Numbered from the stretch's first letter, positions 32,726 through 42,829 are shown. The stretch: 64,000 nt of DNA from Cellulomonas sp. KRMCY2 (GCF_000526515.1 NZ_JAGF01000001.1:930001-994000), one strand, 5' to 3'. Notes: a model not told the origin generated them from the sequence alone. Translations and numbers: made by a program.

Positions 32726-32739
32726 CGTGAACGTTCACG
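32726..32739. promoter_or_regulatory. LacI-type operator O2
   Basis: CGTGAACGTTCACG repeats the O1 core, with centres 41 bp apart (about four helical turns), which suits co-operative binding on one DNA face. It lies upstream of the MFS gene. Confidence 0.8.
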
Positions 32740-32859
32740 ACGATCGCGCCGGTCACGCTGGTGCGTACGGACGCGTAAGGGCTTCCTCGTGCCCTCGGTT
32801 GTCTCCAGCGGGACGGGTAGCAGCCAGCCACGTCAACTATTCAAGAAGGAACCTTCCGC

Positions 32860-34131
32860 GTGATGACCTCCACGACGACTCCAGTTCAGCGACCACCCCG
32901 GGAGGCTGTCCGCGCCCGCGCCGGCGTGGCGATGCTGTTCTTCACCAACGGCGCCATCTTCGCCAACCTCCTGCCGAGGTACCCCGAGGTCAAGGCCGGC
33001 CTCCACCTCAGCAACGCCGCGTTCGGCCTCGCTGTCGCCGCGTTCCCCCTCGGCGCACTTCTCGCCGGTTTGACGGCCGGGATGCTGGTGCGCAGGTTCC
33101 GCTCGGCCAGGGTGGCGATCGTTGCAGCCGTGTTGTCGGCGGTCGGAATCCTGATCGCCGGGGTGGCGCCCGCCTGGATCGCACTGGCCGGAGGGCTCTT
33201 CCTCGCCGGAGCGATGGATTCGATCACCGACGTCGCTCAGAACTCGCACGGGCTACGCGTCCAAAGGCTCTACAAACGGTCGATCCTGAACTCCTTCCAC
33301 GCGGTGTGGAGCGTCGGGGCGGTCCTTGGCGGGGTTCTCGGCGCGGTCGCCGCGCAGCTCGCCGTGCCCGTGGCGCTGCAGCTCGCCGGCTCGGCCGTGC
33401 TCTTCAGCCTCATGGCCGTGGCCGCCAACTGGTTCTTGTTGCCCGGTGCAGAGCCCGTCGACCTCGAGCCCGCCTTGGCTCCTGACGTCGGGTCGCCTCG
33501 CTCGAGGCATAGGCCGGAACTGCTCGCCAGGTACGGGGTTCTCGCCGCGCTCGTGGTAATCGCCGCGTCGGGTGCCATCGTGGAGGACGCGGGAAGCTCC
33601 TGGTCGGCCATCTACCTGTCGGGTTCCCTGAAGGCATCGGCGTTCGTCGCCGGCGTCGGCTTCATTGCCCTCCAGGGGATGCAGTTCGTCGGGCGGATCT
33701 GCGGCGACCGGCTCGTCGACCGCTTCGGCCAGCGCCCGGTGGCACGCACGGGTGGGTTGGTCGTCTTCGTCGGGATGGGCGTTGCCCTGGCCGTCCCCAC
33801 GGTCCTCGGGACGGTGGTCGGATTCGGTCTCGCCGGCCTCGGTGTCGCGACTCTCATCCCGGCGGCAATGCACGCTGCCGACGAACTTCCAGGATTTCGA
33901 CGTGGCACGGGACTCACCATCGTCAGCTGGCTGCTGCGGGTCGGCTTTCTTGTGTCGCCCCCCGTCGTCGGCGCGATAGCCGATGCGTCCTCCCTCCGCC
34001 TCGGCCTGCTCGTCGTGCCCGCCGCCGGACTGCTCGTCATGGTGTCCTCACGCGTGCTCTCCGGCAGAGTGACACGGTCCGCCAACAACGAGTCCGCGGA
34101 CCAATCGGCAGCGGGTCATGTGTATTCGTAA
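32860..34131 (+). CDS. MFS transporter (YbjJ/FucP-like)
   Basis: 423 residues, start GTG 32860 or the adjacent ATG 32863, with AAGGA upstream. About twelve membrane segments are visible, with motif-A-like LAGLTAGMLVRRFRSARV after TM2, the DVAQNSHGLRVQRLYKRSILNSFHAVWSVGAVLGG region typical of YbjJ-like carriers, and RICGDRLVDRFGQRPVARTGG in the second half. Control by the adjacent LacI protein implies sugar transport, in or out. The C-terminus is hydrophilic. The exact substrate is not readable. Confidence 0.88.
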   Translation: MMTSTTTPVQRPPREAVRARAGVAMLFFTNGAIFANLLPRYPEVKAGLHLSNAAFGLAVAAFPLGALLAGLTAGMLVRRFRSARVAIVAAVLSAVGILIAGVAPAWIALAGGLFLAGAMDSITDVAQNSHGLRVQRLYKRSILNSFHAVWSVGAVLGGVLGAVAAQLAVPVALQLAGSAVLFSLMAVAANWFLLPGAEPVDLEPALAPDVGSPRSRHRPELLARYGVLAALVVIAASGAIVEDAGSSWSAIYLSGSLKASAFVAGVGFIALQGMQFVGRICGDRLVDRFGQRPVARTGGLVVFVGMGVALAVPTVLGTVVGFGLAGLGVATLIPAAMHAADELPGFRRGTGLTIVSWLLRVGFLVSPPVVGAIADASSLRLGLLVVPAAGLLVMVSSRVLSGRVTRSANNESADQSAAGHVYS

Positions 34132-34354
34132 TGCGCCGGCCGGAGTGCCGTTCGACAGGTGGACCACCGGCGCGGCCGCGACCCCGACGGCAACGCCGTC
34201 AGCTGGTCACTTCCACGTGAGCCGCGACGACTGAGCCCGAACGCAGGCGTGAGCGCGGGTGACGGGGATCAGGTGGGTCATCTCGCTCACCCGTGCACTC
34301 ATCTGCTCCACCCGGGCTCGGAACCCGGCGTTGCGCGCCGCCGACCCGCGAAGA

Positions 34355-34396
34355 CCTGGTGGGGAGGCTCTCCGCCCGGGCCGCCTCCCCACCAGG
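34355..34396. terminator. terminator of the glycan operon
   Basis: CCTGGTGGGGAGGC and GCCTCCCCACCAGG pair perfectly over 14 bp with a 14-base loop. It sits seven bases past the stop of the 1172-residue hydrolase gene, the last gene of a long leftward operon. No T-run is seen, as often in actinobacteria. Confidence 0.75.
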
Positions 34397-34402
34397 TCGG
34401 TC

Positions 34403-37400
34403 TCACGCGGTCGGCCGCCAGGGCCCCCAGGGACTTGCAGCGGGCTCCTGGTTGCGGGTCCACCACTGCGCCACGTACCTGACGCCGTCGTGGAGCACCT
34501 CGTCGCCCCCGCCGAAGATGCGCGACGGGGTCCAGACCGCGGTGCCGTCCGGCGCGGTGACGATCTCCTGCCACGGCCCCCACGGGTTGCCCGGCTCCTG
34601 GTTGCGGGTCCACCACGACGCCAGAAACTCCGCGCCCTGGTACGACACCAGGTCACCCGCGAGGTAGGTGGCGCCCGGATCCCACTCCGGTGCCGGCGGG
34701 GCCGGCACCAGCCGGACAGCGTTGAACAGGGACGGGTCCTTCGATCTGACGATGCCGCCGCCCCACTCTGCCCACGTCCGGCCCGCCCCGTCGTTCTCGT
34801 TGATCGCGAGCGACGAGCCGAACAGGCCGTCGCCCGGGTCCCAGCCGCCGAGGCTCGACCACGGCAGGGCGACCTCGTAGACAGTCAGGGATGCGGCATC
34901 GTCCCGCGTCACCGCCACCTGGGCGCCGGGAATCGACCCGGTGCCGCCGGCCGGTAGCCACCGGTACAGCTCCGACCCTTCGGGGGTCAGCGCGACGCCG
35001 ATCTCGTTGTAGGTCCGCAGCTCTTCGCCTGGCGCACCGGCGACGAACGTCAGCTGCAGGGAGTCGCCCTGCCAGATGTTCCCACCGGTCGCCCGCTGGT
35101 GGTGCACGTCGTCGGTCACGGCCGCACTGAGGTACAGGGCGTCGGCGTCCCACGTGTACCAGGCCGTCGCCTCGAGCACACCCTCGTCGAGGCCGAAGGT
35201 GACGGAGCTGAGGCCGGCGAGGTCGTCGAGCACCCCGTCGACCGCGATCCGCCGTTCGCCGGCGTCGGTGACGTCGCCGACCGGCGCCACGACGCCGGCC
35301 GCCGTGAGGTCGTCGTGCCCCGCCACGCGCGCGGTGGCGCTCCAGGTGACCCGCTCGGCCAGGTCGCCGAGCGGTACGTCGACGACGAGCGCCGACCCTC
35401 CCACGACTTCGGCCCCGGTGCCGTCCTGCCCGGCGGCATCGCCGATCGTCCAGTCGATCCCGTCGACGGTGAACGAGCCCGCCGCACGGTTCGAGAGGCG
35501 CAGGCGCAGGGTCTGGGCACCGTCCTGGTCGATCGTGTGCGTGCCGGTCAGGGCCAGCGCCTTCTGGACATCGACCTCGGCGCTGAGCACACCCCGCGGG
35601 TCGCCGTCGACCGACAGCTCCCCCACCACCCGCACGGGCCCGGCAGCGGCTGGTGCGGCGAGGGTGAAGGCAAGGGTCCCGGTCTCGCCGGCGGCGACCG
35701 TCTGGACCACGGGCTCGGCCAGCCCGTCGACGGTCAGCACGTACTCCTGCCCGGCGGTCCCGGCGGTGTTGTCCGCCGTCCATCGCACGGTGATCGGCTG
35801 TCCGACGAACGCCTCGTCGATCGTCAGCGCCGACGCGTCCGCGGCCACCGCCTCGACGACGCCGGAGACGTACACCGGTTCGTCGTCGAGCTGGAGGACC
35901 ACCGCACCGTCGCCCGTGGCGGGGTACGCCGTGGCGGCCCCGTACTGAGTGGTCACCGTGAACGGTGCGCCCGAGCGGATGCCGACGGATTCGTCCTGCT
36001 CGGCCCACAGCACGCGCAGGTCGGGGTCTCCTGCGCCGGAGGCGTACGTCAGCTGCCAGACCGAGTCGATCGTCTGGTCTCGCCCGACGAACGTGACGTC
36101 GTCGAGGAAGGAGGTCGCGGTCGCGTAGGCGACGTACGCAGGCTTGGGTGTCAGGCCACCGAGCTCGTCGTCCGGGTGATGGATCAGCCCGAAGTTGTTC
36201 TCGGTGTTCGCGTCGTCGACGCCGTCGTTCTGCAGGTCATACCAGACGTACCGGCCGACGCCGTGGGCGGCCGCGATCGCCGCCGACTTGGTCAGGTTGC
36301 TCGCCTGGCCGGCCTCCGTGATCGCCCGGACGTTGCTGCCCGTCGGCCAGCCGTGCTCGGTCACCCACAGCGGGATCGGCTCGCCGTCGTTGTACTGGCG
36401 CACCAGTGCGTCGACCGCTGTCAGGGTTGCGTCCAGCGCCTCGGCCGGCGCCGGGTAGCTGTAGGCGTGCAGCACGATGCCGTCGACGTAGTCCAGCGCA
36501 CCGAGCTGGAAGGTCCGCTCCAGCCAGTCGGTGGAGAGCATCGCCACGGCAGGCCCGATGATCGGGAGGCCCGGCGCGACGTCGCGCACCGCCGGCGCGG
36601 CCGCGCGCAACAGCTCGACGTAGGCCTCCGGGCTGCCCGCGGTCGTGTTGCCGATGCTCAGGTCCCACTCGTTCCAGATCTCGATGCCCGCAGACACGTC
36701 CTGGTACCGCTCGGCGAGCGCTGCGGCGTACGCCGAGTAGGCCGCGATCGCCTCCGGGCTCGTCGGCTTGTCGCCGCCGTCGTAGTGCGGGTTGCCGTAC
36801 CCCGGGATGAGCAAGAGGTCCAGGCCAGCGCCGGTCGGCACGTCCGTCCAGGCCGCGACGCTCCAGTCGTAGACGCCGCGCTGCTGCTCGAGGGAGCTCC
36901 AGGAGACCTCGTCACGCACGGTGCCCAGCCCGGCGGCGGTGACCAGCGGCACAGAGTCGGTGGTCCACGAGTCCCAGGCGTAGTGGGTCGCGACGCCGAA
37001 GGGGCTGTCCTCGGCGGCGGTGTGACCGGCCACCTTCGCCAGGGTCGTCGATTCGGTGGCGATGACCGCGCCGTCCGCAAGGGCCTGCACCGTCAGCGAG
37101 TACCAGCCCGGCCCGACGTCGAGCGGCAGCACGCCGTCGGGACCCGGATCGGCAAGCTCACCGGCACCGACCGTGGTGCCCGACGCGTCGCGCAGGGTCC
37201 AGCGCAGCGCGTCGCCGGTCGTCGAGTAGCCGATGGTCACCGGCGCGTCGCCGACGACGACGTTGCCCACGGTCGTCTGGCTGAGAGTGAGCGGACCGGT
37301 AGGTACGGCGGGTGAGACGACGCGCACGTCGTCCACCTGGATGGTGGCCTGGGCGGGACGGGGGTCGCGCACCCACCGGGTGTCGACGAGCAGACTCAGC

Positions 37401-37921
37401 TGGACGGCCGGGTCCTGCCAGCCCGCGCCGTCGACACCGCCCCAGGCGATGTACGCGTCGCCTGCGGTCGGGTCGCTCATCGTGACGACCTGCCAGTCCT
37501 CGGTCGCGTCCAGGATGTGCTCGGTCTGGTGCGCCCGTCCCGTGGCGTCGATCAGGCGGACGACGATCCGCTCGAGATCAGGTGCCTTGATGGCGAAGGA
37601 CAGCGAGCCGACCGCCAGCGGGAGCGGTCGGACGATCTCGTACAGCCCGCTGACGGTGTCAGTCAGCTGGACCTGACCCACCTGCGACCCCTCCGGGGCG
37701 TCGGCCGCCGGGACCCGCGCGAAGCTCGCGGCAGCGGTCCCGGTGGCCCACCAGCGCTCGGCATCGGACTCGAACCCACCGACCAGCGTGCTGGTACCTG
37801 CCGCCGTCGCAGGCGTGGCGACGATCGCGATCGCCGCCACGCCCATCGCCGTTGCCACTGCCGCGATCGCGGCCACCAACCGTCGTCGCCGTGTGGCGGC
37901 CACTGCCGTTGTCCTTCTCAT
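34403..37921 (-). CDS. secreted clan GH-A glycoside hydrolase with CBM modules
   Basis: 1172 residues starting at ATG behind GAGGAGG. A Tat-like signal (RRTTAVAATRRRRLVAAIAAVATAMGV..TPATAAG) is followed by a jelly-roll region (about 42-205) and an Ig-like stretch. Residues about 310-620 are a TIM barrel like PslG/GH39: FGVATHYAWDSW, acid-base Glu418 in IEIWNEWDLS, nucleophile Glu522 in LWVTEHGWPTG. Ig-like and CBM9-like domains follow (IAVDGVLDDLAGL.., WQGDSLQLTF, WSSLGGWDPGDGLFG). The end holds two chitin-type CBM5/12 modules (YLAGDLVSYQGAEFLASWWT; WWTRNQEPAASPWGPW). It probably cuts an extracellular polysaccharide; which one is unknown. It is last in the sugar ABC operon. Confidence 0.82.
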   Translation of the reverse strand: MRRTTAVAATRRRRLVAAIAAVATAMGVAAIAIVATPATAAGTSTLVGGFESDAERWWATGTAAASFARVPAADAPEGSQVGQVQLTDTVSGLYEIVRPLPLAVGSLSFAIKAPDLERIVVRLIDATGRAHQTEHILDATEDWQVVTMSDPTAGDAYIAWGGVDGAGWQDPAVQLSLLVDTRWVRDPRPAQATIQVDDVRVVSPAVPTGPLTLSQTTVGNVVVGDAPVTIGYSTTGDALRWTLRDASGTTVGAGELADPGPDGVLPLDVGPGWYSLTVQALADGAVIATESTTLAKVAGHTAAEDSPFGVATHYAWDSWTTDSVPLVTAAGLGTVRDEVSWSSLEQQRGVYDWSVAAWTDVPTGAGLDLLLIPGYGNPHYDGGDKPTSPEAIAAYSAYAAALAERYQDVSAGIEIWNEWDLSIGNTTAGSPEAYVELLRAAAPAVRDVAPGLPIIGPAVAMLSTDWLERTFQLGALDYVDGIVLHAYSYPAPAEALDATLTAVDALVRQYNDGEPIPLWVTEHGWPTGSNVRAITEAGQASNLTKSAAIAAAHGVGRYVWYDLQNDGVDDANTENNFGLIHHPDDELGGLTPKPAYVAYATATSFLDDVTFVGRDQTIDSVWQLTYASGAGDPDLRVLWAEQDESVGIRSGAPFTVTTQYGAATAYPATGDGAVVLQLDDEPVYVSGVVEAVAADASALTIDEAFVGQPITVRWTADNTAGTAGQEYVLTVDGLAEPVVQTVAAGETGTLAFTLAAPAAAGPVRVVGELSVDGDPRGVLSAEVDVQKALALTGTHTIDQDGAQTLRLRLSNRAAGSFTVDGIDWTIGDAAGQDGTGAEVVGGSALVVDVPLGDLAERVTWSATARVAGHDDLTAAGVVAPVGDVTDAGERRIAVDGVLDDLAGLSSVTFGLDEGVLEATAWYTWDADALYLSAAVTDDVHHQRATGGNIWQGDSLQLTFVAGAPGEELRTYNEIGVALTPEGSELYRWLPAGGTGSIPGAQVAVTRDDAASLTVYEVALPWSSLGGWDPGDGLFGSSLAINENDGAGRTWAEWGGGIVRSKDPSLFNAVRLVPAPPAPEWDPGATYLAGDLVSYQGAEFLASWWTRNQEPGNPWGPWQEIVTAPDGTAVWTPSRIFGGGDEVLHDGVRYVAQWWTRNQEPAASPWGPWRPTA

Positions 37922-37994
37922 CTCGTCCTCCTCGTCGAGTGCGAATGGCGGAGTCGTGCGGCGCCGGCTCGGCGGCGCCCGTCTGCGATGACGG

Positions 37995-39716
37995 TCAGCC
38001 CCGATCGGGTACCAACCACCACGTCGTGTCGGGGGGCAGGGTCGCGGTCGGGGACTCGAGCGGCGCGCCGGTGTGCTCGCCGGTCGAGTCGAGAAGCCGG
38101 CGGGAGCCCGCCAGTACCGGCACCTGGATCGCCTCGGAGCCCGTGTTCGTCAGGACAGTGACGGGACCGCGGCGGACACCGAGGACGTCCGGTGGCGTCT
38201 CGAGCCACACCACGTCGCCGTGACCGAGCCCGAGCTCGCGGCGCAGCCGCAGAGCGAGCCGGTAGAGCTCGAGGGTGGATCCCGCGAGCCCGCGCTGGAC
38301 GTCGACGGCGTGGTGCACGAACCAGGCGGGTTGCGGCAGCCAGCTCATCGGGCCCGGCCCGAACCCGAACGACGGGGCGTCGTGCACCCAGGGAAGCGGC
38401 ACCCGGCAGCCGTCCCGGCCCCGGCTCGTCCCGCCGCTGGCGAACCAGATGTAGTCGGTCCGCGACTCGTCGGGCAGGTCGGTCACCTCCGGCAAGCCCA
38501 ACTCTTCGCCCTGATAGAGGTAGGCCCCTCCCGGAAGCGCGAGCATGAGCGTGGTCGCGGCTCGGGCGCGGCGCAGCCCGAACGCGCGGTCCGGCTGCGG
38601 GTCCCCGAGGCCGATGCCGCCAGCAGGCGCGGAGTCGGCCGAGTAGCCCAGGCGCGATGCGTGGCGGACGACGTCGTGGTTGGACAGCACCCACGTCGTC
38701 GGCGCGCCGACCGAGCCGTCCGCCGCGAGGCTCACGTCGATCGTCGTCCGCAGGTCTATGGCCCGCCACGGGGTGACCAGGTAGGCGAAGTTGAAGGACT
38801 GGTGCATCTCGTCGGGCCGCACGTAGAGCATGCCGCGTCGCGCGTCCAGCCACGCCTCGGCGACGAGGACGCGGCCGTCGTACTCGTCGACGACCTTCCG
38901 CCAGCGGCGATGGATCTCGTGCACACCGTCCTGGTCCCACATCGGAGGGCGCGTCGCGGGGTCCACCGTCGGGATCACCTGGTTCCAGGACCGCGGCCCC
39001 ATGTCCGGCAGCCCAGGCGCCTTGACCATGCCGTGCGAGACGTCCACCCGGAACCCGTCGACACCGCGGTCGAGCCAGAACCGCAGCACCTCGTCGAACA
39101 TGTCGGCGACGGCCGGGTTCTCCCAGTTCCAGTCCGGCTGCGCCGCGTCGAACAGATGGAGGTACCACTGCTCGGGGGCGCCGTCGGGCGCCGCGACGCG
39201 CGTCCAGGCAGTGCCGGCGTCGGTACCGGGCCAGTCGTTGGGCGGCTGCGACCCATCGGCGCCGCGGCCCTCCCGGAAGACGAACCACTCCCGTTCCGGC
39301 GACCCTGGTCCGGCCACCAGCGCCGCGGCGAACTTCGGGTGGGCCGACGAGCAGTGGTTCGGCACGATGTCGACGATCACCCGCAGGCCCAGCCCGTGGG
39401 CCCGCGCCAGCAGCGCGTCGACGTCGGAGAGCGTGCCGAAGAGCGGGTCGACGTTGCAGTAGTCGGCGACGTCGTAGCCCATGTCGACCTGCGGCGACGG
39501 GTAGAACGGCGTCAGCCACAGCGCGTCGACCCCGAGATCAGCCAGGTGGTCGAGGCGCGCCGTGATCCCCGGCAGGTCGCCGACGCCGTCGCCGTCGGAG
39601 TCGGCGAACGACCGTGGATAGATCTGGTAGATCACCGCGTCGCGCCACCACTCGGCAGTGGTCACGGCTCGGTCGGCCACGGCTCGTTCGCTCACGGCTC
39701 GGTCGGTCGGCATCAC
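37995..39716 (-). CDS. GH13 alpha-glucosidase
   Basis: 573 residues from GTG 39716, in GTGA overlap with the GH38 gene (an ATG follows at once). All GH13 regions are visible: WWRDAVIYQIYPRSFADSDGDGVGDLPGI, I DIVPNH (His121), II GFRVDVSHG (nucleophile Asp225), III LVAEAW (acid-base Glu287) and IV LSNHDVVRH (Asp348). It has no signal peptide, so it would hydrolyse imported alpha-glucosides (oligo-1,6-glucosidase/maltase type) in the cytoplasm. The C-terminal beta domain is short but present. It works with the GH38 enzyme on oligosaccharides taken in by the operon's ABC importer. Confidence 0.92.
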   Translation of the reverse strand: MMPTDRAVSERAVADRAVTTAEWWRDAVIYQIYPRSFADSDGDGVGDLPGITARLDHLADLGVDALWLTPFYPSPQVDMGYDVADYCNVDPLFGTLSDVDALLARAHGLGLRVIVDIVPNHCSSAHPKFAAALVAGPGSPEREWFVFREGRGADGSQPPNDWPGTDAGTAWTRVAAPDGAPEQWYLHLFDAAQPDWNWENPAVADMFDEVLRFWLDRGVDGFRVDVSHGMVKAPGLPDMGPRSWNQVIPTVDPATRPPMWDQDGVHEIHRRWRKVVDEYDGRVLVAEAWLDARRGMLYVRPDEMHQSFNFAYLVTPWRAIDLRTTIDVSLAADGSVGAPTTWVLSNHDVVRHASRLGYSADSAPAGGIGLGDPQPDRAFGLRRARAATTLMLALPGGAYLYQGEELGLPEVTDLPDESRTDYIWFASGGTSRGRDGCRVPLPWVHDAPSFGFGPGPMSWLPQPAWFVHHAVDVQRGLAGSTLELYRLALRLRRELGLGHGDVVWLETPPDVLGVRRGPVTVLTNTGSEAIQVPVLAGSRRLLDSTGEHTGAPLESPTATLPPDTTWWLVPDRG

Positions 39717-42700
39717 GTCCGCTCCTCCGTACCCGCCGCCCGCGCGCCGGAGAAGCGCAGGGTGCGGATCTCGAATGCGCGCAGCGCGACCTCCACCCGG
39801 CCCGTTCGCCCGTCGGCACTGACCTCAGCCTGCGGTCGCTCCAGCAGGTCGGTCGCCACCACCGCCTCCCACTCGAAGGCGGTGGTCAGCGTCCCCGCCC
39901 GGGCTGCCCCGCGCGCTTCGTACAGGCGCACGACGAGGTCCCCTGATCGATCCTCCGCGAGCTTGACCGCCTCCACGACGATCGCCGGGTCGTCCACGGC
40001 GAGCAGCGGAGCGCTCGGACCCGCGCCGAGGATCGCGCGCGGCGGGACGTTGAGCCGGTAACCCTCGGCGACGGCGTCCATGACGTCCGCGCCGACGACG
40101 AGCGAGCACGCCAACGCGTGCCGACCCTGATCCGCCTCGGGGTCGGGGAAGAGCGGCGCCCGCAGCAGGCTGAGGCGGATCACCGTCGCCTCGTCGCCCG
40201 AACCGGTGCGCTCGCGGCGCACGTCGTGCCCGTAGGTCGAGTCGTTCGCGACCCCGACGCCGAAGCCGGGCTCCGCGACGTGCACCCAGCGGTGCGCGCA
40301 GACCTCGAACCTGGCGGCCTCCCATGACGTGTTGGTGTGCGTGGGCCGGAACACGTGCCCGAACTGGGTCTCGGCCGCGAACCGGTCGGCGTGCACGGCG
40401 ACGGGGAAGGTGAGCTTCAGCAGCTTCTGCCGCTCGTGCCAGTCGATGTCGAAGGTCAGGTCGACCGACGTGGAGCCTGGCCGCAGCGCGATCCGCTGCA
40501 CCACGCTCGACGCGCCGAACATCCGGCGAACCTCGACGCACGCGCCGTCGGCGCCGTCGATGACGGCGACGGACTGCGCCTCGGTGAGGTCCTCGTGCAC
40601 CCGCCGGTACGCCGCGTCGATGTCCCAGGCATCCCACTTGTTCGGCGTGTCCCGGTGCAGCTGGAGCAGGCCCGCGGCGGCGCCGGCGGCCACGACCTCG
40701 CGCCCGGTCGCCACGTGGCGGACGGACCGGATCAGGCCGTCCCGGTCGACGACCACCCGCAGCAGGCCGTTGTCCAGCGTGGCTCCACCCTCCGGGGTGG
40801 CGGTGACCGTCGGGGCGGCACCGTCGGACAGCGCCGGCGCCACGCCCAGGGCCGGGGCGTCGGCCACCGCGAGCGGGCCGGCGTTCGCGCACAGGGGCGA
40901 CGACCCGGCGCCGACGAGGGTGGAGAGCGCGTCGTCGATCAGGGGTTCGAGCCGCTGTGCGAGCTCGTCGTACCTGCGCTCCGCCTCGCGGTGCACCCAG
41001 GCGATCGATGAGCCGGGGAGGATGTCGTGGAACTGCTGCAGCAGCACGGTGTGCCATGCGCTCTCGAGCTCGTCGTACGGGTACGAGGCGCCCGTGCGCA
41101 CCGCGGCCGCCGCCGCCCACAGCTCGGCCTCGCGCAGCAGGTGCTCGCTGCGCCGGTTGCCCCGCTTGGTGCGCGCCTGGGACGTGTACGTGCCGCGGTG
41201 GAGCTCGAGGTAGAGCTCGCCCGACCACACCGGCGGATCGGCGTAGTCGGCCTCGGCCGCCTCGAAGAAGCTCTGTGCAGATCCGAGTCGCACCCGCGGC
41301 AAACCCTCCAAGTCGCCCGCTCGCCGCGCGGCGGCGAGCATCTCCCGGGTCGGGCCGCCGCCGCCGTCCCCGAAGCCGAACGGCACGAGCGAGACGTTCG
41401 TCGCCCCCTTGTCCGCGAACTGGCGTTCGGCGCGGTCGAGCTCGACCGCGGACAGCTCGGAGTTGTACGTGTCCACCGGCGGGAAGTGGGTGAAGATCCG
41501 CGTGCCGTCGATGCCCTCCCACCGGAAGGTGTGGTGCGGCATCGTGTTGGTGTCGTTCCACGACATCTTCTGGGTCAGGAACCACCGGTTGCCCGCGCCG
41601 ACGGCGATCTGCGGCAGCGCGGCGGAGTACCCGAACGAGTCGGGCAGCCACACCTCCTGCGACTCCAGCCCGAACTCCTCGAGGAAGAACCGCTTGCCTG
41701 CGACGAACTGGCGGACCATCGCCTCGCCGCCGGGCATGTTGGTGTCCGACTCGACCCACATGCCGCCGACCGGGACGAAGCGACCCTCCGCAACCCTGGC
41801 CCGGACCCGTTCGAACAGCGCCGGGTACCGTTCCTTCACCCAGGCGTACTGCTGGGCCGACGAGCAGGCGAAGACGAAGTCGGGATCTTCGTCCATCAGG
41901 TCGAGCACGTTGGCGAACGTCCGTGCGCACTTGCGCACGGTCTCCCGCACCGGCCACAGCCACGCCGAGTCGATGTGCGCGTGCCCGACCGCGACGACGG
42001 TGTGCGCGGTCGCGTTGGCTGGGCTGGCGAGCACGGGTGCGAGCAGGTCGCGCGCCTGCTCGGCGGTGCCCGGCACGTCGTCCGGGTCGATCACGTCGAG
42101 CATCTGCTCCAACGCACGCAGAACGGTGGCGTATCGCGGCCGGTCCCTCGGCAGCACGTCGAGGAGCCCGTGGAGCGTACGGACGTCTTGGACCAGGTCC
42201 CAGACCCTGACGTCGCGGATCGCCAGCTCTAGGCGGCGCAGCCGGTACAGCGGCTGGTCGCCTGCGGTCTCCTTGTCGCCGAGCGGTGTCGGCAGGAAGG
42301 CACGCCCACCCTGGGCGATGTCGGGGTTCGACGCCGCCTCGAGGTAGAGCTCCACGGGCTCGCCGGGCCGCTGAGGGAGCGTCACGTGGGCGTTGCGCGG
42401 CTCGATCCCCTTCAGGATCCGCCCGTCGGGCCGGTAGGCCAGCGCTTCCGCCTGGAAGCCGGGGCTTGAATCCGTGAACCCGAGGTCGACGAGCAGCTCG
42501 AGGCTGTCCTTCCCGACCCGCCAGTCTTCGGGCACGCGGGCCCGCAGGTGGAACCAGGTGGTACCCCACGGCCTGCCCCATGCATCGCCGACCGCCAGCG
42601 GTCGGTATGCCGCCGCGACGGCCTCCTCGAATGCGACTGGCTCGTCCGGGACCTCCCACGCCTCGACGTCCACCCGGGCGCGCGCGCGGTGGACAGCGGG

Positions 42701-42763
42701 CAGGAGCTGCTCGTCGAGAGTCCGGTGCGATCGCTCCGTGACGTGCTGGTCGTTGTGGTGCAT
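39713..42763 (-). CDS. GH38 alpha-mannosidase
   Basis: 1016 residues. The catalytic part has VVAVGHAHIDSAWLWPVRETVRKCARTF (zinc ligands in HAHID, 261-265), GGMWVESDTNMPGGEAMVRQ with nucleophile Asp340, and ELYLELHRGTYTSQARTKRGNRRSEHLLREAE, all standard GH38. The C-terminal beta domains end FEIRTLRFSG. No signal peptide: a cytoplasmic enzyme trimming alpha-mannosides such as N-glycan or yeast-mannan fragments. It stands between the permeases and the GH13 gene with which it overlaps by four bases. Length agrees with bacterial class II mannosidases. Confidence 0.93.
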   Translation of the reverse strand: MHHNDQHVTERSHRTLDEQLLPAVHRARARVDVEAWEVPDEPVAFEEAVAAAYRPLAVGDAWGRPWGTTWFHLRARVPEDWRVGKDSLELLVDLGFTDSSPGFQAEALAYRPDGRILKGIEPRNAHVTLPQRPGEPVELYLEAASNPDIAQGGRAFLPTPLGDKETAGDQPLYRLRRLELAIRDVRVWDLVQDVRTLHGLLDVLPRDRPRYATVLRALEQMLDVIDPDDVPGTAEQARDLLAPVLASPANATAHTVVAVGHAHIDSAWLWPVRETVRKCARTFANVLDLMDEDPDFVFACSSAQQYAWVKERYPALFERVRARVAEGRFVPVGGMWVESDTNMPGGEAMVRQFVAGKRFFLEEFGLESQEVWLPDSFGYSAALPQIAVGAGNRWFLTQKMSWNDTNTMPHHTFRWEGIDGTRIFTHFPPVDTYNSELSAVELDRAERQFADKGATNVSLVPFGFGDGGGGPTREMLAAARRAGDLEGLPRVRLGSAQSFFEAAEADYADPPVWSGELYLELHRGTYTSQARTKRGNRRSEHLLREAELWAAAAAVRTGASYPYDELESAWHTVLLQQFHDILPGSSIAWVHREAERRYDELAQRLEPLIDDALSTLVGAGSSPLCANAGPLAVADAPALGVAPALSDGAAPTVTATPEGGATLDNGLLRVVVDRDGLIRSVRHVATGREVVAAGAAAGLLQLHRDTPNKWDAWDIDAAYRRVHEDLTEAQSVAVIDGADGACVEVRRMFGASSVVQRIALRPGSTSVDLTFDIDWHERQKLLKLTFPVAVHADRFAAETQFGHVFRPTHTNTSWEAARFEVCAHRWVHVAEPGFGVGVANDSTYGHDVRRERTGSGDEATVIRLSLLRAPLFPDPEADQGRHALACSLVVGADVMDAVAEGYRLNVPPRAILGAGPSAPLLAVDDPAIVVEAVKLAEDRSGDLVVRLYEARGAARAGTLTTAFEWEAVVATDLLERPQAEVSADGRTGRVEVALRAFEIRTLRFSGARAAGTEERT

Positions 42764-42829
42764 CGAGGTACGTCGAGCCCTTCGTTCGGTCCGCCCGCGG
42801 TTGATGTCCGCGGCCGGAGGGGGTTGCGG

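Noticed and set aside
35099-37315. A 738-residue plus-strand frame, and similar long frames opposite the GH13, GH38 and permease genes (38073-40061, 39825-43526, 44077-46380)
   Set aside because: They are high-GC shadows, rich in Arg, Gly, Pro and Val, lying opposite genes with complete catalytic motifs.
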